DNA of 64,000 nucleotides from Hydra vulgaris (taxonomy: Eukaryota > Cnidaria > Hydrozoa > Anthoathecata > Hydridae), in assembly GCF_038396675.1 (NCBI RefSeq), contig NC_088922.1:5033501-5097500 (forward strand). Direction: 5' to 3'. Shown here piece after piece: positions 50,260 through 63,494 of this stretch. The position numbers were made by a program, and so were the translations under genes. The notes under the pieces were generated by a model that saw nothing but the letters and a program-made list of their open reading frames with translations, was not told the origin of the DNA and ran no database searches. Positions within the stretch are counted from its first letter, which is position 1, and each line of letters begins with the position of its first letter.

Positions 50260-51289
50260 CAACTATGTATTGTGCCATCTTAAATAAAAAATTTAAGTAA
50301 TTTAATGAACAAAAAATAACTAATAATAGCAAATAACAATAAATAATAAATAAATAATAGTAAAAAAATTAACAACATAAAAAAGTTAAAAAAAGAGCAG
50401 TTTATGAAAATAATTAGGATAATTTTGAATTGTGCTAATTAAAAAAAAGTTAATTGTCAAGAATTTCAAAATTTATGTCATTAAAAAAAATTAATTTGTG
50501 CGAGTTGTTATTTCCAAAAATATGTAGTTATTATTGTAAAAAATATGTAGAAATCGTTACTTCAAAAAATATGTAGGATATGTTATTTTAAAAAATATGC
50601 AGGAGTCGTTATTTAAAAAAATATGTTATTAAAAAAATATGTAGAAGATGTTCTTTCAGAAAATATGTAGGAATTGTTTTTCAAAGAACATGGAGGAGTT
50701 GTTTATAAAAAAGATTTGCTAATACTTACAATGCATGACTTTTACCAAATTTATGGTTTTAAAAGTATCGAATAAACTTTTATAATCAAATTTATGTGGT
50801 AATCACTATATTATATTTATTTAGAATAAAAAACTTTTATATAGGTCAATCAGTTTAAAAAGGTTTTTCTAAAGAATGTGAATTTAATTATGCGGATATT
50901 ACGTTTGATATGATATAATGGTTGAAAACTTCCTTTTTCCTTTTTAAAGCAATTTTCATATTGTATTTTGTTTTTATTCTTTAAATTTTTAGTGTTTTTG
51001 CTAACTATTACAATCTTTAGATCATTTTAAATGTTTTTAATGATTTATTTATCTATAAAGTAAAACCTATAAACAATATATGTAAACGAGGAATTAATTA
51101 TTAAATTGTTAAAAAACATGCAAAAAATTACAACTTTTTTCATGTTTAACGGTATTTTTAGTTAGTATGTTTAATGGTTTTATTTTTACGTTTTGAGAGA
51201 TTTTGAAAATTATATCTAAAAAAATGCACGTGCACTATAATTTAAACCTTTTTGGGGTTATTTTTTCTAGGTTATCTAATTTTGTGTGA
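50260..51289. other. Intergenic sequence with a degenerate minisatellite
   Basis: Between about 50505 and 50715 a roughly 30-bp unit AAAAAATATGTAGGA...GTTATT repeats six to seven times with variation. No gene is seen in the rest. Confidence 0.55.
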
Positions 51290-51700
51290 TCTAATTTCGA
51301 GAATTTATAAGTTTCATAGTATAATTTCTCAACGTTCAAAAATTATGACAATATACAATTTGCAACCCCCTCAAATTGAGGGACGGGGGGAGTTAAACTC
51401 TATATGGTCATATTTTTTGAACGCTAAAATATTTTATTATGAAATTTTAAATTTATCGATGAATATAAGTCTAGTTGAAAATAGTTTAAAAAATATTTCA
51501 TCAACTTGTTGCTCTCACGTTTGGGGCAGGAGGGAGGCTAAAATTTTGGGGCTTACTTGTTCACAGGCTCCATTCATCGATATTTTATGCAATGCATCCT
51601 TATTTGACATAAGTATAAACATATAAATGTTTGGAGTTTGCTCCATGTCTGAAAGCTAGATATCTTGAAAACTAAAAAATGCTGGCGCCACCCCTGTATA
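51290..51700. mobile_element. Foldback element, one arm plus centre
   Basis: TCAAATTGAGGG (centre), TATATGGTCATATTTTTTGA, TTGTTGCTCTCACGTTTGG, GCATCCTTATTTGACATAAG and TTTGGAGTTTGCTCCATGTC follow in the order of the right arm of the element at 9350-9972. Only a few tens of bases of the left arm remain. Confidence 0.75.
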
Positions 51701-52949
51701 TTGCTGTGGTTATTAGGATTTTTGTGTTTAACACAATGGAATTTCAAATGCAAGTAGTAACATAAACATATCCTATAAGTTGCTGCAAGCATGGTATTGC
51801 AGTTATATAAAAAAAAACAGCCAAAATTTTTATTAAATTGGAAAGGTTTCCTTACTTAAACAGCAATAAAAGCATAAATTTCAAAAGTAGTACTTTATTT
51901 AGTGATTTTCAGTTAACAAAATAAAAGAATGTCTTAATATTTGCAGCTTTCGTACTAATTTTATTTGAAAGCTTTGATTTCAGTTGCTAGGGTAACTATA
52001 ATCTGATAATAAGTTTTGAATGAATAGTTTAAACTGACACTGTCGAGATAAAATAATTTTTAATTTTTGTTAATTTTACTCTGAATTTTTTTAAAAGAAG
52101 CAAGTTGTTCCAATTAAGGTATCAAAGTATTACAGATTAGGAATATGCCTTGATCTGAATAAAATGATGCCTTTATAAAACCAAAATTATTTTCAATGAC
52201 AGTGCAATTTATTAAGTCAAAACATGGTTAAAGGTTTAAAGGGTTGCCTGTTTGTATTATTCAGTTCATAAATGTTTTTATAGTTGAGCCATTTTTGGTA
52301 AAAGATTTATTCCTTTGGTGTTCCAATTTCGGCAACATATATACATGGTTCATAACATAGAAATTATATAATTTAGGCCCTTAATAAAGTCTGCAAAAGA
52401 TAAAAATCTTTAATCAATGAGTCATTTAAAGGTAAGGATTAATGCAATCATACAAGTGTGGCAACAAAAAACATCATAAACAGTTTTATTGATGTAGGCT
52501 ACTTACATCAATGAAACTGTTTATTATGTTTTTGTTGCCAAGTTGTTGTTGTCAAGTCATTATGATGATTAGACAACAGCAGAAGATTATTATACAGCGT
52601 TACAATATAAAAATGATCTTAGTAAATGAAAATTGTCAGTATTACAAGTTAATGTTAATAAAACATTGTTATCAAGCTATCAAGAATCTCAGTTTGTATT
52701 ATTCAAACAGTATTTTGAAGAGTATATAAAACTATGTAGATATTTTGACATTTGAAAAGGTGTTGAGAAATTATATAGTGGTATTATATTTGTATCAAAT
52801 CATTTATTCTTTTAGTCTGGCAGACAATTGCCTAATAAATGAGTAAATCTTAAAAAGCCAAAAGTAAGAGAAGACAGACAACTAATCAATCTTATCTTAT
52901 GTAATTTAAAACAGGATTAGCTGGATTAGCCACCTGCTATCTGATATTC
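51701..52949. other. Intergenic sequence with a hairpin
   Basis: No supported gene. An inverted repeat with arms of about 37 bp (52460-52497 and 52504-52540, a few mismatches) is the only structured feature; the open frame starting in its right arm is probably fortuitous. Confidence 0.4.
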
Positions 52950-53372
52950 ACCACCCTTTACAGATAACTTTGGTAATGGATAAAGTTAAAGAACTGTCTG
53001 TATTAAAAATGAAATCGTTTTTACAACCATCTTAGCCAATATCGAAAGATAAACTTACTATATCTGATGTGACATTAACATTGCCCATGTGAATAGTTTC
53101 TATTCATATCTTCATTTATATTGTTTGCGTTGGCTCTACCTGTAGAAAGCAAATTTAGATTTTCTCATGCTCAAAGTTCATTACTGTATAAATACTTCAT
53201 TAAAGGTGACCAGACCAGTAAGAAAACGAGTCCATATCAGATTGAGAAGTTACTTTGTAATAATTTGATAACTAATATGTTACTGCGCAACAGATTAAGT
53301 TTCTGTTTTGGGACAAAAGTTCAAAGAAGGATTTTTGAAAGAACCAGTCAAAACATAAATGTAAAACAATGA
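52950..53372 (+). pseudogene. Possible hAT C-terminal remnant
   Basis: The frame ALPVESKFRFSHAQSSLLYK ... PYQIEKLLCNNLITNMLLRN resembles the hAT dimerisation domain (P.E..FS.A....... ..IE.LL....L), but the diagnostic residues are only partly present. No catalytic part was found upstream. Confidence 0.3.
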
Positions 53373-53465
53373 AATCAATTAGCCTATAAACAACGAAGAA
53401 CAGACACAACTTTGTTGAAATTGTGTTGCAAAACGGAAAAGCGTAACGCAAGTAAATTTTATCAA

Positions 53466-53584
<119 letters not shown>

Positions 53585-53797
53585 ACGTTAAAAGTTAACT
53601 TAGTCAGTAGCGTTTATTTAAAAGTAACGGAGTTGTAATTAAATTTAATTTGAAACCACGTTAAAATCATTAAAAGTCTAAATATCTTTGAGTTAAACAA
53701 AATTGTTATAAAAAAAAGTCGTCAATAAAATTTAAATATGTTGCTTATAAAAAATGTTTACTTATTTTAAAAACATTCATAACACAACAATATTGTC

Positions 53798-53881
53798 TTA
53801 TTATTATTATTATTATTATTATTGTTATTATTGTTATTATTGTTATTATTGTTATTATTATTACTATTATTGTTATTATTA
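53798..53881. repeat. (TTA/TTG)n trinucleotide repeat
   Basis: Imperfect TTATTG repeats; the Tyr/Cys-rich open frame across it is an artefact. Confidence 0.92.
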
Positions 53882-53889
53882 CAAGAAAA

Positions 53890-54518
53890 TCCGGACCCGT
53901 AAAGCGGGTCATGATAGGTCTGATTCACACCTCTCATTTATTTTTTATTCGTTTTCAATAGGTTGCAGAAAATAGTAGAAAGTAATGATCTTAGCTTCAT
54001 AGAGGTCTAATTTAACGTTTCCTTTTGCGCTGCTCAAGTATTTTATACATGTAGCATAAAATTGATATATATAAAAGTTGAACTAAACCTTTTGGTTCTG
54101 TTAAGATCAAAAACTTTGTTTCCATGTGCGTGTGTGTTTTTTTTTAACTATAAGCTTTGAGAGTTTGTTCTATTTGATTACTTATCATTATTTTATTTTA
54201 AAATGCGACAGCAATTAAAAAAAAAACATAACCAAATTACAGGTAAAATAAAAAAGTGTATAAAACTAGTAGTTTATACAATTAGTCTGAAGTTTGATAT
54301 AAATTTTTTTCAAGAATATCTTTTTCTATCAAGTTTTTAATTATGGTTCTTTGTTCTTTTATACCCCAGAATTCTCGTATGTAAAATGCGAACAGCGTAA
54401 CGTTTCTTAACAAGGCCTGCAGCTATAAATAACGGTGACAATGAAATTGTTACAGTAACAAGATGATGAAAATGAATTTGGATTGGCAATACAAGAGGTG
54501 AATGTTATAATATAATAA
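53890..54518. other. Intergenic sequence
   Basis: Nothing recognised. Confidence 0.3.
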
Positions 54519-54604
54519 CCCAGCTTGCATGCGTCGTCCGGGGGACGTCTGGACGTCCTGGAGATGTCTTACGGACACCCTACAGACAACGCATGCCCAC
54601 TGGG
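54519..54604. mobile_element. 86-bp MITE with CCCAG termini
   Basis: Ends CCCAGCTTGCATGCGTCGTC and, reversed, CCCAGTGGGCATGCGTTGTC are inverted repeats, with GACGTC and GGACGTCC in the middle. AATATAATA flanks both sides, possibly a target duplication in repetitive sequence. Confidence 0.6.
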
Positions 54605-55106
54605 AATATAATAATGTAATATATTATAACATTATTTAAAATATAATACTGACATAGTTAACTGAAATAAATAGAAAACGCTCTGATTTAGGACTTTGAT
54701 GCGTGAATTGTTTTATTATCAGTGCATTTTCTTATTCAGGTGCAATTTATTATCGATGAGCTAAATGGAAAACTGCGTTAACATAATGACTGGGAAAGTA
54801 TTGTGCATTTATAAGTGAAACACTGTTTTATTCAAATTCAATTTATTAATTTGTTTTACTAATCAAAATGCTGAGAGAAGCGTTAGTGTTTTGTGCATGG
54901 TATACGTGGCAGCATATGACAAAAATTGTTTCAAATGGCCAGATAGAGAAAAGATTCTTATTAAATAAGAAGATGAAATTTTTTATGTTAAACTGTGCCA
55001 CCTATTCCAATAACCCCAAGACCATATTTTATTGGACTCGGATGCGACTTTGTTAACGTTAACCTTATTTTGAATAGAATGTTTTAACGTTAACGTTATT
55101 TTGAAT
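54605..55106. other. Intergenic sequence
   Basis: No gene recognised. A 62-codon open frame at 54868-55056 has no motif; AACGTTAACGTTATTTTGAA repeats near 55030-55105. Confidence 0.3.
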
Positions 55107-55335
55107 AAAACATTTTTTTCTTTTTTTTTTAATTTTGTTATTTAGGTGCTCCAAGATGACCTAACGGTCTTGTCACAGAGCGTTAGGTCATCTTGTAAAT
55201 GCAAAGTGCATTTAAATAGGAAGTTCACGCCTCTTTTCTTACTGTGACGTGAAAGTATGTCCGGAGTTCGTTTCGAACCTCGAACTCCTGCCTCTAAAGC
55301 AAGCGCTCTAACCACTGCGTCACGGCCGCCTAAAC
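55107..55335 (-). mobile_element. tRNA-derived SINE, complete copy
   Basis: On the minus strand the head GGCGGCCGTGACGCAGTGGT carries an RNA polymerase III A box (TGACGCAGTGG), followed by TTAGAGCGCTTGC and a B box (GAGGTTCGAAACGAACTC). Together they look like a tRNA-like head. A body with GTGAACTTCCTATTTAAATG and the family tail GTCTTGTCACAGAG...GGAGCACC follow, ending in an A-rich tail (55107-55144). In the tail the segment CGTTAGGTCATCTT (55181-55194) is an inverted copy of 55153-55166 and replaces the ACCACAGAAGA-like sequence found in the copy at 44.5 kb. Confidence 0.8.
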
Positions 55336-55764
55336 CGCTTTTCATAGCAAATAATTATAATAATTTTATGTGTAAGTCATTTGACCAATTATGCACTAGT
55401 TTTAATAAAATGTTGTAAAGTATTCATAGTAATATCATATGTAAAAACAGAGTTATAAAACTATATTTAGTATACAATATATGAATGATTATATATTGTA
55501 ATTGTAAATATTATGAAAACAAAAATCAGATTTATTTTGTTTTGATTGACTTTTCAAGAAAGTTAATTGAGATCGCACTTAATTTTTTCTGTATATGGCA
55601 ATTTTTTTTGTGTGGCAATATACACTTTTATAAACATATTTCAAGTTAATGTCTTTTTCAAATCTTTTTGATTCAATGTTTAGATTAGTCTAAAATTGAA
55701 ACACTTTATATTTAAAAAATTATATAGGAAAAAATTATTTATTATGAAATTTAAATATACGGCT

Positions 55765-55830
55765 GGGGCCAGTAGAAGACAAATTTAGTCTTATCGCGCG
55801 ATAAGACTGAATTTGTCTTCTTCTTGCCCC
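55765..55830. repeat. Inverted repeat with no loop
   Basis: Two adjoining arms of 33 bp meet at CGCG and match at about 30 positions. The sequence between GGGGC and GCCCC is GAAGACAAATT.AGTCTTAT. Confidence 0.85.
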
Positions 55831-55889
55831 AAAGAAGCTCGGCGATCGCCAAGCCCCTTTAAAATCTGAATATAAATAAAAAATTACGT

Positions 55890-56951
55890 TACGTCGCACA
55901 GTGGAGCAGAATAGCTTTAAAACTGGACAAAATTAATTTTTTTTTTTTTGCTATGGATTATTAAGTTAAATAATTATTTTAAGGACACTTGTTAGACATA
56001 GGAAAAGTTACTCCAAAGTTTTTTAAACAATTATTTACAATTGTCAGATGTTTTTAATGTATTTTCGAGTAATTTCGAGTAAAGTTTTTTAAAAAACCAT
56101 TAAGTGGTAATATAAAAAAGAAAAAAATCAAAAGTTTGCTTGAAATAATAATTTTAAAACGTATTCTAATCAATTCACTAAAATAAATTAGTAATTCGAA
56201 TTTAATGTAAAAAGTCACTCAAAAAAAGTTACTCAAAAACTCGCTTATATTTGCTCAAAAAATCTTACAAAAAAAAAAAGAACCTCATTAGTTCAAGCGT
56301 TCATGACCGGGTTTCGTTATCTGGTTTCCACAGATGTAATTGACACACTTTTAATAATTTACACAAAAGGCCTCGATAAGTGCAAAAAAAAATGTTTTTC
56401 AATTTGTAAACATCACCAATTAAAAAAAATGAAACTGTATCTAAGTGAGGACATAAACAAAAAGCGTATATATATATAAAAAAAAAAAAAAAATTTTTTT
56501 TAATGCACATTTTTTTAAGACCTATTTATGTATATTTTAAGCACTTTATAATTATTTATTTATTACCAAAAAATAGCTGCAAACCTAAGATTAAAAAATC
56601 CCTGGAAAAAATTCGGAACTTTAAGCAAACTTCAGCTTAAACACTATAAAAACAAAGAAGTACTAATAACTTGCGCAAAAGAGTTATTTTTTAAACAAAA
56701 GAATTGAGCTAGATTATGAATTTTAGGTCAGTCCTACCCTGAAAAAAAACACGTGAATAAGATGGACCAGAGACTCTTTTATACATTACCGCCAAAAAAT
56801 GTTTCATAACGTCTTTTTTCATTTTCGCCAAATGTCCAGTTTAGAAGCATTTAAAAATTGTCAAATTTTGAAGTGCTTCAAAATGTTTTTATTGTCAAAT
56901 GTCCAGTTTTGAAGTAAAAGATGTGATTTAACGACGCCCACTGTGCGTCGT
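55890..56951. mobile_element. Possible 1.06-kb non-autonomous DNA transposon
   Basis: The left end has ACGTCGCACAGTGG and, 20 bp further in, AAAACTGGACA. The right end has CCACTGTGCGTCGTTAA preceded by TGTCCAGTTTTGAAG, i.e. both motifs reappear in inverted order. The right terminus carries a second inverted copy (TTAACGACGC...GCGTCGTTAA), a small hairpin. The interior is AT-rich with no convincing gene. The superfamily is not assigned. Confidence 0.5.
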
Positions 56952-57369
56952 TAAATTACACTTTTTCGTTACATCATGATGTAATATATGCGAAAAATAG
57001 ATATATAAATACAAATTTAAAAAGACTTTTTTAGTATTATTATTACTTTAAACTTTTTTTCATTAAGATTTCAAGTTTTAAATAAATAAAAAAAGAAGAT
57101 AAAACATAAACAACAAAAAAAGGAATGTTTGGAACCAGTATTATGAACAATATTTATATACTATAATGTATACTTCATATAAAATAAATTTTTTAGAAAC
57201 TTTATACAAAACATAAAATTATAGTATAAAAAATGAATGTAATAAATAAGAAATATATAAATACTGACTTATTTACACATCTAAACACACATTTTATAAA
57301 ACATATTATTGTTACAATAGTTTATATTTGAGATGTATAAAGTTTCAGATCACGATCAAGAAATAATAT

Positions 57370-58385
57370 GATCAAGAATGTAGTTAAAAAAACAACAACA
57401 TGCGATTACTTTTATTTAAAGATTTCAGAAGAAGTCTAGCTCGTTGTCAATTATCAAAAGTTTTTGTTTATGCTTACTTTTATATTGATCAAGGGAAGAA
57501 ATAGTTTTTAATTCATTGTTCATTAGCGTGTTTCATAATTTAGGTTCTCTGACTGTGATTGAGAACTTAGTAGCAGAATAATTTATTTTCGGTTGAATGT
57601 AATTGTTATTCGAAAACCGAGTTGGGTATAAATGATTTACTTTTTTTGAAAAATGAGTTAAATAAGATGGGTGTCATTTTATTATCAACTTTAAACATAA
57701 ATATAAGAATATGATCTAGATTAAGTTAAAATAAGTTGAGTATTTTAATTTTATTAAAAAGAAATTTAGAGTGTGAGAAGCGATCCACATTTCTAATAAT
57801 TCTTACAACGTGTTTTTGTTTAATTACCAACTTATTATTTTTAGATACATTAGTGCTGCACTAAATTAGGCTAACGCTGCGTAATTTAGATAGCAATGAA
57901 TAAAAAAAAAGTAAACGAATTTCAAAGAGGTTTGGTTTAAGAACTGTTTGGCTTTGTATAAGAGGTCGACACGATTTGATATTTTATTTTTGACTATACG
58001 TATGTGCTCTTCCATATTTTCATCTAAAACTACACCTAGAAACGACAAAGAATGCTCTTTCTTGACATAAGAATTTTTTAAAAAAAGGTTAGGAAGTTTT
58101 GAGGGAATATCTTCTTTTTCATGAAGACGATCAAAGAAAATATATTCGATGTAAATCATTCGCTACCTTTTTTTTACTGTTGCAAACAAAAACTTAACAT
58201 CTTTATTAGAATAAAATACGTTAATATTGTTGACAAACAAAATTGAATTTAAGATATTTGAGAATTTACTCTAGTTGTTCATATAAATGAGATAAAAAAG
58301 CGGTCCAAGAATTTATCCTTGGGAGACGCCACATGTAATTGCCATTAAATACGTTTTTTTACCATCATATAAAGTGCAATTTGGT
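57370..58385 (-). mobile_element. CR1/jockey-group LINE fragment
   Basis: Read leftwards, ITCGVSQG.ILGPL near 58345-58300 is the reverse transcriptase PQGS.LGP motif. It is followed at 58159-57866 by LPNLFLKNSYVKKEHSLSFL and GVVLDENMEEHI, then LNQTSLKFVYFFFIHCYLNY. The order matches the LINE at 17290-19116 (LPNLSLNDKLVNKQSNIRFL and GIIVDEKLSW). The FADD motif is lost, and the copy is truncated and full of stops. Confidence 0.7.
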
Positions 58386-60243
58386 AATTCTAACGCCAGG
58401 TCAGGTTATCCGTCTACTGGCATCACGTAACCCAGTTCAATCTGCTTCGCGTGTTGCTGTCTTGTAGGATCGCCTTTTTAGACAAAGGCCAATTCAACTT
58501 AAATACTCCTTGTCTAGAAACTCTTGGTTGAGTCAAGGCTAGAGATGGTGTTTCAATAAAAATACTCATCTTGGGCAGACATTAAATGCACCCGGCTAAT
58601 GTCTTGTAGAGGGCCTCCTGGTAAAGGTTAAGGGGTAAACAGATTCTATCTGTTGACGAGCTTCGCACCCATTCATCACCTATTAGGCATGCATATATGC
58701 ATTTATAATACATTGTTTCCAGTTTAGGATGTTGAATACTGAATCTTCTTGACATAGGTTTGGCCTGTGTCTCCGTTTTTATAAATAGGCAACTCATTGT
58801 ATTATCTCCTATTGAGGGTACACCTCTAAAATTTAGTTTTATGGTTCTGAGGCCTACTGGTAGTCAGGTTTCAAGAAATTTGTGGTAGCTCTCAGAGAGG
58901 CTAATTCCATCAACAGCTGTAAAGTATTAGAGTACTTAGAGTGCCATGTTGTGCATGGATGATGTTCCGATTTGTACTTTTGGTGTGTATTGTCGAAGCC
59001 ACATTTGGAGCCCTTTGTTATGGCTTAGGGTTTAATAATAGTAATGAGGCAAATACTTGGACTATTAAATAGTGCACTGAGTACTATATGCGTTTTGAGT
59101 CAGGTTTTTTAACTAATTTAAAAATAATTTAAGTACCAAAAACTATGAAATCCAAAAAACAATCGTCATTACCAAGTTCTCTAAATCTATAATTCACTAA
59201 TATTCGTGGTCTTGGAAATAACTTTTCTTCTGTTCAGTCTTATCTCTTGCTTATAGTCTAAAGTTCACCAGACCTACTTGCTCTTTGTGAGACTAAATTG
59301 GGTTCAGCTGTCTTATCTTTGTGATCTAAGTGTTGATGGTTATCTTCCTTTAATTTCTAAAAACTCCAATAGCCACATGCTTGGCCTGGGCATTTACTTT
59401 CAAAAGAATTCAACCATTTTTTAGAGAAAGGTTTTAATCTACTTACTATTCTTTTATGAGCTTTCGTTTATCTCCTTTCTCTTTTTCTATATTGCTCTCC
59501 TTCATCTTAAGAATGTACTCTTTTCCATGTTATTTCAGATCAAATTGACCAAGCCCTTTCTCTTTATCCTTCAGCCAATATCATTGTTGTTGGTAACTTT
59601 AATGCTCATCACACTGAATGGCTTGGCTCATGTGTCAGTTAATCTGCAATCCTACAACTTTCGCTTTCCAGACAATCCGAATCATTTACCTACTTTACTT
59701 GACTTATGTTTTGTTTCTGATCCTAATCAGTGCTCAATTTCTCCTCATTCACCCTAAGGTGCTTCTAATCACTGTTTGATCTCTTTAAAACTGCTATCTC
59801 ATTATTCTTCTTTATAAGAATCTTACTATAGATCCGCAAGCCGCCGCCATTAGCCGCTAGCCGTCGCCAAGCACTGCTCTATTTTTAGCCAGCTGTGAAA
59901 AATGCCTTCGCGAGCCATGAAAATAAGTCGCCATAGCCAGCCGTTAAAATCATAGTTATTTAATTGATTTAAATCTTTAAATTAGTTTATGTCCAATTTT
60001 TTTTTAATTTTATCAATATAAAACGTAATATAGTTTTTGATTTAACCATGGAATTCCATGAGTCTCGTGTTAATATTACCTTAATTTTCGCGCTATAAAA
60101 AAAAGTCTCTTGCAGTCCAAAAATAAAAAATAGTAGTCAATGTTTATCATAAAAAAAAAGAAAAGTTGTCATCTGCGCAATTTAAATTTTAAAATGAAAA
60201 GAAACAATCATTCTAAAGGTCTGAATTATCATTATTGTTTTTG

Positions 60244-60369
<126 letters not shown>

Positions 60370-60424
60370 TTCGTGAACGAGTAAATAAATTTGTTTCCAT
60401 TGAAAAAAAACTGGAACAATTTGC

Positions 60425-61190
60425 TTGCTCAAGGATCTGAGATGGATTCCTGTGTCCAACAGCAAATCTAGGGCTGCTACATCCAAAGCATGGGACTTCA
60501 TGGTTCAACTAAACTTGAAAGATTCAAGAAACCAAATTAATCAAAATTATTTATTTAGTAATCAGTTGTACTGCAGATACTGTTTCGAAGAGCAATCACG
60601 TGTTGATGAAGGTCGATTATCAAAGGTATATGTTACTTCAACAATGACATCTTCTGGTAACCATCTAAACTATGCTGTTTTTAAACATGGAAAGACTTTT
60701 GAGCAACCAGTTAGTTCTAAAATTACTAATTGGGTCCGCACTGTACAAAATAATAAACCAGCACTGTACAAAATAATAAACCAGCACAAAGTCAATTTGA
60801 ATTCAACAGAGATCTTTGTCTGTAAATATGTTTAGATCTTAAGCCATTTAGTTTAGTTGAAAGATCTGGGTTTAAAAGTTTTTGTTCAAAAAATACAGCG
60901 TTTCAGCCTCCATCATCTGACTGTATAGTGTTGTGTTGTGCATGATTGGAGATTTAAAATTTTCACAATGGCTGTTCAGCCAGTGGAGTCGCACACTTCT
61001 GAGCAACTTTATCGACTTGCTAAAACTGTTTTAAAAGAATTTTTACCTTAAGATAAGCATTTTTTATTATTTAACACAACTGATGGTGCAGCTAATATGA
61101 AAAAATTATCAAAGCTATTAGGCCATGAATGTATAACATGCACCGCACATGGAATTCATCTGCTTTTAACCTCGGATAGCTTATACTGTA
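60425..61190 (+). pseudogene. hAT transposase fragment with BED-like finger
   Basis: 60425-60835 encodes SKAWDFMVQLNLKDSRNQIN, YCRYCFEEQS and SGNHLNYAVFKHGKTFEQP, a BED-type zinc-finger layout (W.F, C-x-x-C, L..H). After stops, 60960-61180 encodes FTMAVQPVESHTSEQLYRL-like text, then TTDGAANMKKLSKLLGHECI and CTAHGIHLLL, the hAT second Asp with N-M and the C-x-x-H box. The 3' part with the catalytic Glu and the dimerisation domain is missing. Confidence 0.75.
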
Positions 61191-61219
61191 TTATACTTCT
61201 ATATATGTCATTATTATAC

Positions 61220-61341
<122 letters not shown>

Positions 61342-61361
61342 TGCATAGCAATAATAAATTA

Positions 61362-61506
61362 AATTAGTAAAAACACTTATCTAATTTTTGATTACTTCAA
61401 CACTGTGTTTCACCATCAGTAGGTTCATCAGGATTCTTCCTGATGAACCTACTGATGGTGAAACACAGTGTTGAAGTAATCAAAAATTAGATTAGTGTTT
61501 TTACTA

Positions 61507-61509
<3 letters not shown>
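61362..61509. mobile_element. Foldback MITE with 72-bp arms
   Basis: Arms 61362-61433 and 61438-61509 are complementary at all but about one position, with a 4-nt loop (TTCT). (TA)n tracts lie just outside on both sides. It is nested inside the hAT element, which is nested inside the LINE. Confidence 0.85.
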
Positions 61510-61554
<45 letters not shown>

Positions 61555-63494
61555 GCCAGATAAGCAGCCAAAAAAATCAGGCGGCTAGCCAGCCACAAAA
61601 ATGTAGGCTAGCCTCTCATGCCATCAGCTAGCCGGTCAGAATTTTTTTTAGCCAGCCATGAAAGTAAAATACCGTGGCTAGGAGGTCTATCTTACTATCA
61701 TAGTACCTCTTACAACTACCTTGCTGCTGACTGGGACTCTTTTCATGATTTTCTTCGTGATGGCCCATGGGGAGAAAACTTTCGTCTTTCTGCTGACAAA
61801 TGTGCTTCTTGTATAACATTTTGGATTTAGGCTGGCAAGTAATCTTTTCTTCGCTCTCAATGATTCCGAATCAAGTCTCACTCTTCTCCATTGATATCCT
61901 CTCACTGTGCTGCGGCAATTTCCAATCGTAACTATTACTTTCTTATTTATCAGCAAAACGATTTTCCAGAAAACAGATGTCTGTTTACGATTACTAAATT
62001 AAGGCTCTCGTGACTTCTAGAAAATCCTTAACAGTATCAATAATAAGGGCAAATCTGTTATTCTACCACTCTTGTATAGCTCATTTTTTGTCACCTCACC
62101 TAAATACAAAGCTAAATTGTTTGCAGAGAACTTCTCATCAATATCATCTCTTGATTCCACTAGTTGTGCTCTGCCTGATGTAGCCGAAAAACAGTTTGAT
62201 CTATTGCTTGATGTTCTTATCACTCCAGTCTCTGTATCTAAAGTGATTTCCTACTTAGACGTTTCCACAGTTTGTGGTCCGTACAAAATACCTGCTATAA
62301 TCTTGCAAAAGTGTTCTCCGGAGCTGTCATTTATACTTTTAAAACTATTCAACATGTGCTTATTAAAGCCTTGTTTTCCATCCTGCTAGAAAGCAGCATC
62401 TATAATCCCTATTTTCAACAATTCTTGAGTGCGATCTGATTTGTCTAACTACCGTGCAATTAGTCTTCTTACAATCATAAGCGCAATATGAGTCTTTAAT
62501 TAGCAAACACTTCTCGTTCTACTGTTGATTTGTTAACCGTAATAACCAATAGGTTTTATCGTTTATTGAATAGATGTGAAGAGGTCAAGATAATTGATCT
62601 TAACATTTCTAAAGCTTTTTATAAGGTTTAGCATGTTGGTCTTCTCCATAAGTTTTCTTCTTATAGTGTATCAATATCAAGTAACATCTTTAAGATTATG
62701 TAATCCATTTTGACAAATCGTAGTATAAAGGTTGTCCTCAATGGACAGCACTCTTCTTCATATCCTCCAACTTCAGGCGTTCCTTTGCTCTTTTTAGTTT
62801 ACATTAGAGTCAGAAATTCTTACATCTAAGGTGGAATTGTTCGCTGATGATACTACCATGTATTCTTGTCTTAAAAAAAAACCAACACTCTATAATTGTT
62901 TGGAGGGTATTTGAGCTTTAAAAGGATCTCACTTCTGCTACAGCATGAGACTTTCAGCGGTTGGTGAACTTTACCTCAGATAAAACTCAATTTTTTTCAG
63001 CTAATTGTTATCGCAATAACCTAGATCTTTTTATATTTTCGTATGGGTTTATGTATAATGCTATTTCTGATTTTGACAAGGTGCAAAAACGCATTGTAAA
63101 CAAAGTCAGACCTGCTTTTTCAGCCAACTTTCAACCATTGTCACATCGTTGTAACGTTGTTTCGCCTTCTCTTTTCTATAAATACTATAATGGGCGCTGC
63201 TCTAAAGAGCGTCTCTTGTGCCATCTACAAAAGTTCATTCTCGTTACTTCTAATTCAATCAAGTCTCATCATTTTACTGTGACAGTTCCTAAGTGCTCTG
63301 AAAATTCTTATTCGTCTTTTCCTAAAACATCAGTTCTTTTGAATTCGCTCCCTTTATCTTGTTTTCCTGATTCATATAATTTACAACCTTTTAAGTCGTC
63401 TGCTAATCGTTATCTATAAACCTATATCTATAAATTGCTCTATAAACCAAGAAAAAAAAATTTTAAACCAAGCTAAGTTAGAATTCGATATTAA

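Noticed and set aside
52511..52729. A 72-codon frame starting MKLFIMFLLPSCCCQ that looks like a signal peptide
   Set aside because: Its start is created by one arm of an inverted repeat and the rest has no structure of a secreted protein.
55264..55335. A functional tRNA gene on the minus strand
   Set aside because: A and B boxes are present, but the cloverleaf is incomplete and the sequence continues into a shared SINE body and A-rich tail.
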